A DNA stretch of 16,055 nt from G021776435 sp046756245 (GTDB lineage: Bacteria; Pseudomonadota; Alphaproteobacteria; Caulobacterales; Parvularculaceae), in contig JBHHVZ010000064.1 in the NCBI GenBank assembly GCA_046756245.1, forward strand, positions 1-16,055, read 5' to 3'. The notes under the pieces are model-generated. The model was not told where the DNA came from, did not search any database, and saw nothing but the letters and a program-made list of their open reading frames with translations. How positions within the stretch are numbered: position 1 is the stretch's first letter; every line of letters begins with the position of its first letter. Below, in pieces: positions 14,459 through 16,055 of the stretch. The translations under genes and the position numbers were made by a program.

Positions 14459-15031
14459 ATGCTGAAGCGGCTGAATCCTGCGGCGGCGGGCGCTGCGCTG
14501 TTCGCTATTGCTGCTTGCGGCGATGGGGGCGGCGAGTCCGTGCACGGTCTGGATGTCGTCCAGCGCGATCCGAACTCTTCGACCGGCCGCGAACTGTTCG
14601 TGCAGAAAGGCTGCGTGATCTGCCATTCGGTAAACGGGGTCGGCGGCAAGGCCGCGCCGTCGCTCGACGCGGGAATCGGCGCCGAACCCATCGACCCGCT
14701 CGATTTCGCAGCGCGGATGTGGTGGGGCGCGCCGGCGATGATCGAACTGCAGTCGGTCGAACTCGGCTACGCCATCCATCTCACCGCCGACGATATCGTC
14801 CATCTGGCCGCATTCGCCGGCGATGCGGCGGAGCAGAAGAAACTGGCGCTTGAACGGGTGCCCGAACCGATGCGCGACGCGTTTCTCGACGAACGGTTCT
14901 GGGAGGTAGAGGACTGGAACGAATTCCTGCGCCAGGGCCAGGAAGGCGTCGATCCGCCGGAGCCCGATGCTGATTTCACCGCCCCGGAGATCGATGAACC
15001 GGCGGACCCTGCGGAGCCGCGTGAGCCCTGA
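14459..15031 (+). CDS. Lipoprotein c-type cytochrome, one heme
   Basis: This 190-residue precursor has a lipoprotein signal peptide with lipobox IAAC and acylation predicted at Cys20, so it should be anchored on the periplasmic side of a membrane. One heme c site is present, CVICH (52-56), preceded by GRELFVQKG. The sixth ligand is probably Met87 (AARMWWGAP) or Met94. The C-terminal third (from about 165) is rich in Pro, Glu and Asp and looks like a flexible tail. AAGGAG lies 6-7 bases before the ATG, and a hairpin (CCGACCGC 14421-14428 with GCGGTCGG 14434-14441) lies just upstream of that site. It is placed between tRNA-Asp and the complex I operon but is separated from nuoA by a hairpin, so electron transfer to or from a named partner is not implied. 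Confidence 0.88.
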   Translation: MLKRLNPAAAGAALFAIAACGDGGGESVHGLDVVQRDPNSSTGRELFVQKGCVICHSVNGVGGKAAPSLDAGIGAEPIDPLDFAARMWWGAPAMIELQSVELGYAIHLTADDIVHLAAFAGDAAEQKKLALERVPEPMRDAFLDERFWEVEDWNEFLRQGQEGVDPPEPDADFTAPEIDEPADPAEPREP

Positions 15032-15033
15032 TT

Positions 15034-15062
15034 AAAAGGCGTGCGTGAATTTCACGCCTTGC
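15034..15062 (+). terminator. Terminator-like hairpin between cytochrome c and nuoA
   Basis: AAGGCGTG (15036-15043) pairs with CACGCCTT (15053-15060) around a 9-base loop, three bases after the cytochrome stop codon. There is no extended T-run after it, so termination may be partial. Confidence 0.5.
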
Positions 15063-15076
15063 GACGCGAAAGCGCG

Positions 15077-15105
15077 TTGCTATTCGGCGCCGAAATTCCT
15101 AGTTT
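15077..15105 (+). promoter_or_regulatory. Putative nuo operon promoter with palindromic spacer
   Basis: TTGCTA (15077-15082) and TAGTTT (15100-15105) are 17 bases apart, about 72 bases before the nuoA start. The spacer contains the perfect 12-bp palindrome TTCGGCGCCGAA (15083-15094), which could be an operator. Both boxes are imperfect. Confidence 0.35.
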
Positions 15106-15176
15106 CGCGGCCGACTCAACGAAGCCGGGCGCGCCGGCGTCGGATAGCCGTCGCGCGCCTCTTAGGGAGCATATTC

Positions 15177-15572
15177 GTGGCGACCCCCGATTTCCTGCTC
15201 GATTACCTGCCGATTATCGTGTTTCTGGGTTTGGCGGTGATTTTCGGGATCGGATTTCTGGTCCTGCCGGCGCTGGTCGCGCCGGCCGATCCGGATCCCG
15301 AAAAACTGTCGACCTATGAATGCGGATTTAACGCCTTCGACGACGCGCGCATGAAATTCGACGTGCAGTTTTACATCGTCGCCATTCTCTTCATCATCGT
15401 CGATCTCGACGTGGCGTTCCTGTTTCCCTGGGCGGTGACGATTTTCAACCCGGAACTCGGCGCCGACCGCGGCTTCCAGATCTTCGCCTTCTGGTCGATG
15501 TTCGTATTCCTTGCGGTGTTCGCCATCGGCTTCCTTTACGAGTGGAAGAAGGGAGCGCTTGAATGGCGCTAG
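15177..15572 (+). CDS. nuoA: NADH-quinone oxidoreductase subunit A
   Basis: NuoA is a small membrane subunit of respiratory complex I, lying near the quinone site at the junction of membrane and peripheral arms. The 131-residue protein has three membrane helices (about 8-31, 60-84, 91-117). The family hallmarks STYECGFNAFDDARMKFDVQ (about 44-63) and FYIVAILFIIVDLDVAFLFPW (about 64-84, described by position) contain the cysteine loop and the conserved acidic residues. The GTG start at 15177 is chosen: GGGAG lies about 8 bases upstream and it removes an arginine-rich, non-conserved extension of 44 residues that an ATG at 15045 would add. nuoB begins 10 bases before its stop, as expected in the operon. 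Confidence 0.96.
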   Translation: MATPDFLLDYLPIIVFLGLAVIFGIGFLVLPALVAPADPDPEKLSTYECGFNAFDDARMKFDVQFYIVAILFIIVDLDVAFLFPWAVTIFNPELGADRGFQIFAFWSMFVFLAVFAIGFLYEWKKGALEWR

Positions 15573-16055
15573 ACCAGACCAAGTTTCCCTACGGCACGGC
15601 TGCGCGGGCCGGCGCAGAGGGCTATTCGCCCGACGCCGAGGATCCGTTCTTCACCGGGCTTTCGAACGAACTCGCCGACCGCGGCTTTTTCACCGCGCCC
15701 GCCGACGCCGTCATCAACTGGGCGCGCACCGGGTCGCTGATGTGGATGACGTTTGGGCTCGCCTGCTGCGCCATCGAGATGATGCAGGCCTCGATGCCGC
15801 GCTATGACGTCGAGCGGTTCGGCTTCGCCCCGCGCGCCTCCCCCCGCCAGTCCGACGTGATGATCGTCGCGGGCACGCTCACCAACAAGATGGCGCCGGC
15901 GCTCCGCAAGGTTTACGACCAGATGCCGAACCCGCGCTATGTGATCTCGATGGGGTCGTGCGCGAACGGCGGCGGTTATTACCACTACGCTTATTCAGTC
16001 GTGCGCGGCTGCGACCGCATCGTGCCGGTCGACATCTACGTGCCGGGCTGCCCGC
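15563..16055 (+). CDS. nuoB: NADH-quinone oxidoreductase subunit B (5' part)
   Basis: NuoB carries iron-sulfur cluster N2, the last electron carrier before ubiquinone in complex I. The ATG at 15563 overlaps the end of nuoA by 10 bases and follows GGGAG. The 164 visible residues contain the N2 ligands: adjacent C68-C69 in FGLACCAIEMM, C133 in SMGSCANGGGYYHY and C163 in VPGCP. Conserved APRASPRQSDVMIVAGTLT (about 89-107) is also present. The N-terminal 45 residues are variable, as in other alphaproteobacterial NuoB. The reading frame is intact and leaves the window at the right edge, so roughly the last tenth of the protein is not visible. The remaining nuo genes are expected downstream. Confidence 0.97.
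   Translation, partial: MALDQTKFPYGTAARAGAEGYSPDAEDPFFTGLSNELADRGFFTAPADAVINWARTGSLMWMTFGLACCAIEMMQASMPRYDVERFGFAPRASPRQSDVMIVAGTLTNKMAPALRKVYDQMPNPRYVISMGSCANGGGYYHYAYSVVRGCDRIVPVDIYVPGCP

Overview
This window is GC-rich chromosomal DNA from a flagellated, aerobic alphaproteobacterium, most likely a marine or soil lineage near Caulobacterales, Parvularculales or Rhizobiales. Evidence: divergent flgI and fliX genes (FliX is an alphaproteobacterial flagellar trans-acting factor), a FlgJ without a muramidase domain, a DksA with only one of the four zinc-finger cysteines, and two copies of a palindromic repeat whose core (CCGAAAA, AACCGGTT, TTTTCGG) resembles repeats common in alphaproteobacterial genomes. 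No prophage block, transposase, CRISPR array or defence island is visible, and no intergenic gap exceeds 300 bases.

Layout. 1-1590 (minus): phosphomannomutase/phosphoglucomutase, followed with a 1-base overlap by the start of a YnfA/UPF0060 membrane protein cut by the window edge. 1692-2715 (plus): a GFA-type zinc protein overlapping a uracil-DNA glycosylase family gene. 2862-3713 (plus): a methyltransferase-like protein, convergent with a membrane-anchored GH24 lysozyme (3729-4535, minus). 4670-5383 (plus): a secreted YbjN-family protein.

5398-8583 is a flagellar block: flgI, flgJ and a FlgN/FlbY-like chaperone gene read leftward, and fliX and then dksA read rightward from the other side of the flgI promoter region. 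Two almost identical 106-bp double-hairpin repeats (8580-8685 and 9695-9800) enclose an HSL-type alpha/beta hydrolase gene. Then come a glycine-zipper lipoprotein (minus), a zinc-independent NADP oxidoreductase of the CurA/PTGR type, an ICMT-like membrane methyltransferase, and a divergent EF-G paralogue (minus).

The right end holds tRNA-Asp(GTC), a lipoprotein cytochrome c, and the start of the respiratory complex I operon (nuoA, then nuoB running off the window).

Most of this is ordinary housekeeping and accessory chromosome. I did not find a convincing undescribed multi-gene system. The points most worth a second look are the paired repeats, one of which supplies the dksA stop codon, the tail-anchored lysozyme outside any phage context, the EF-G paralogue with altered GTPase motifs, and several promoter-level signals.
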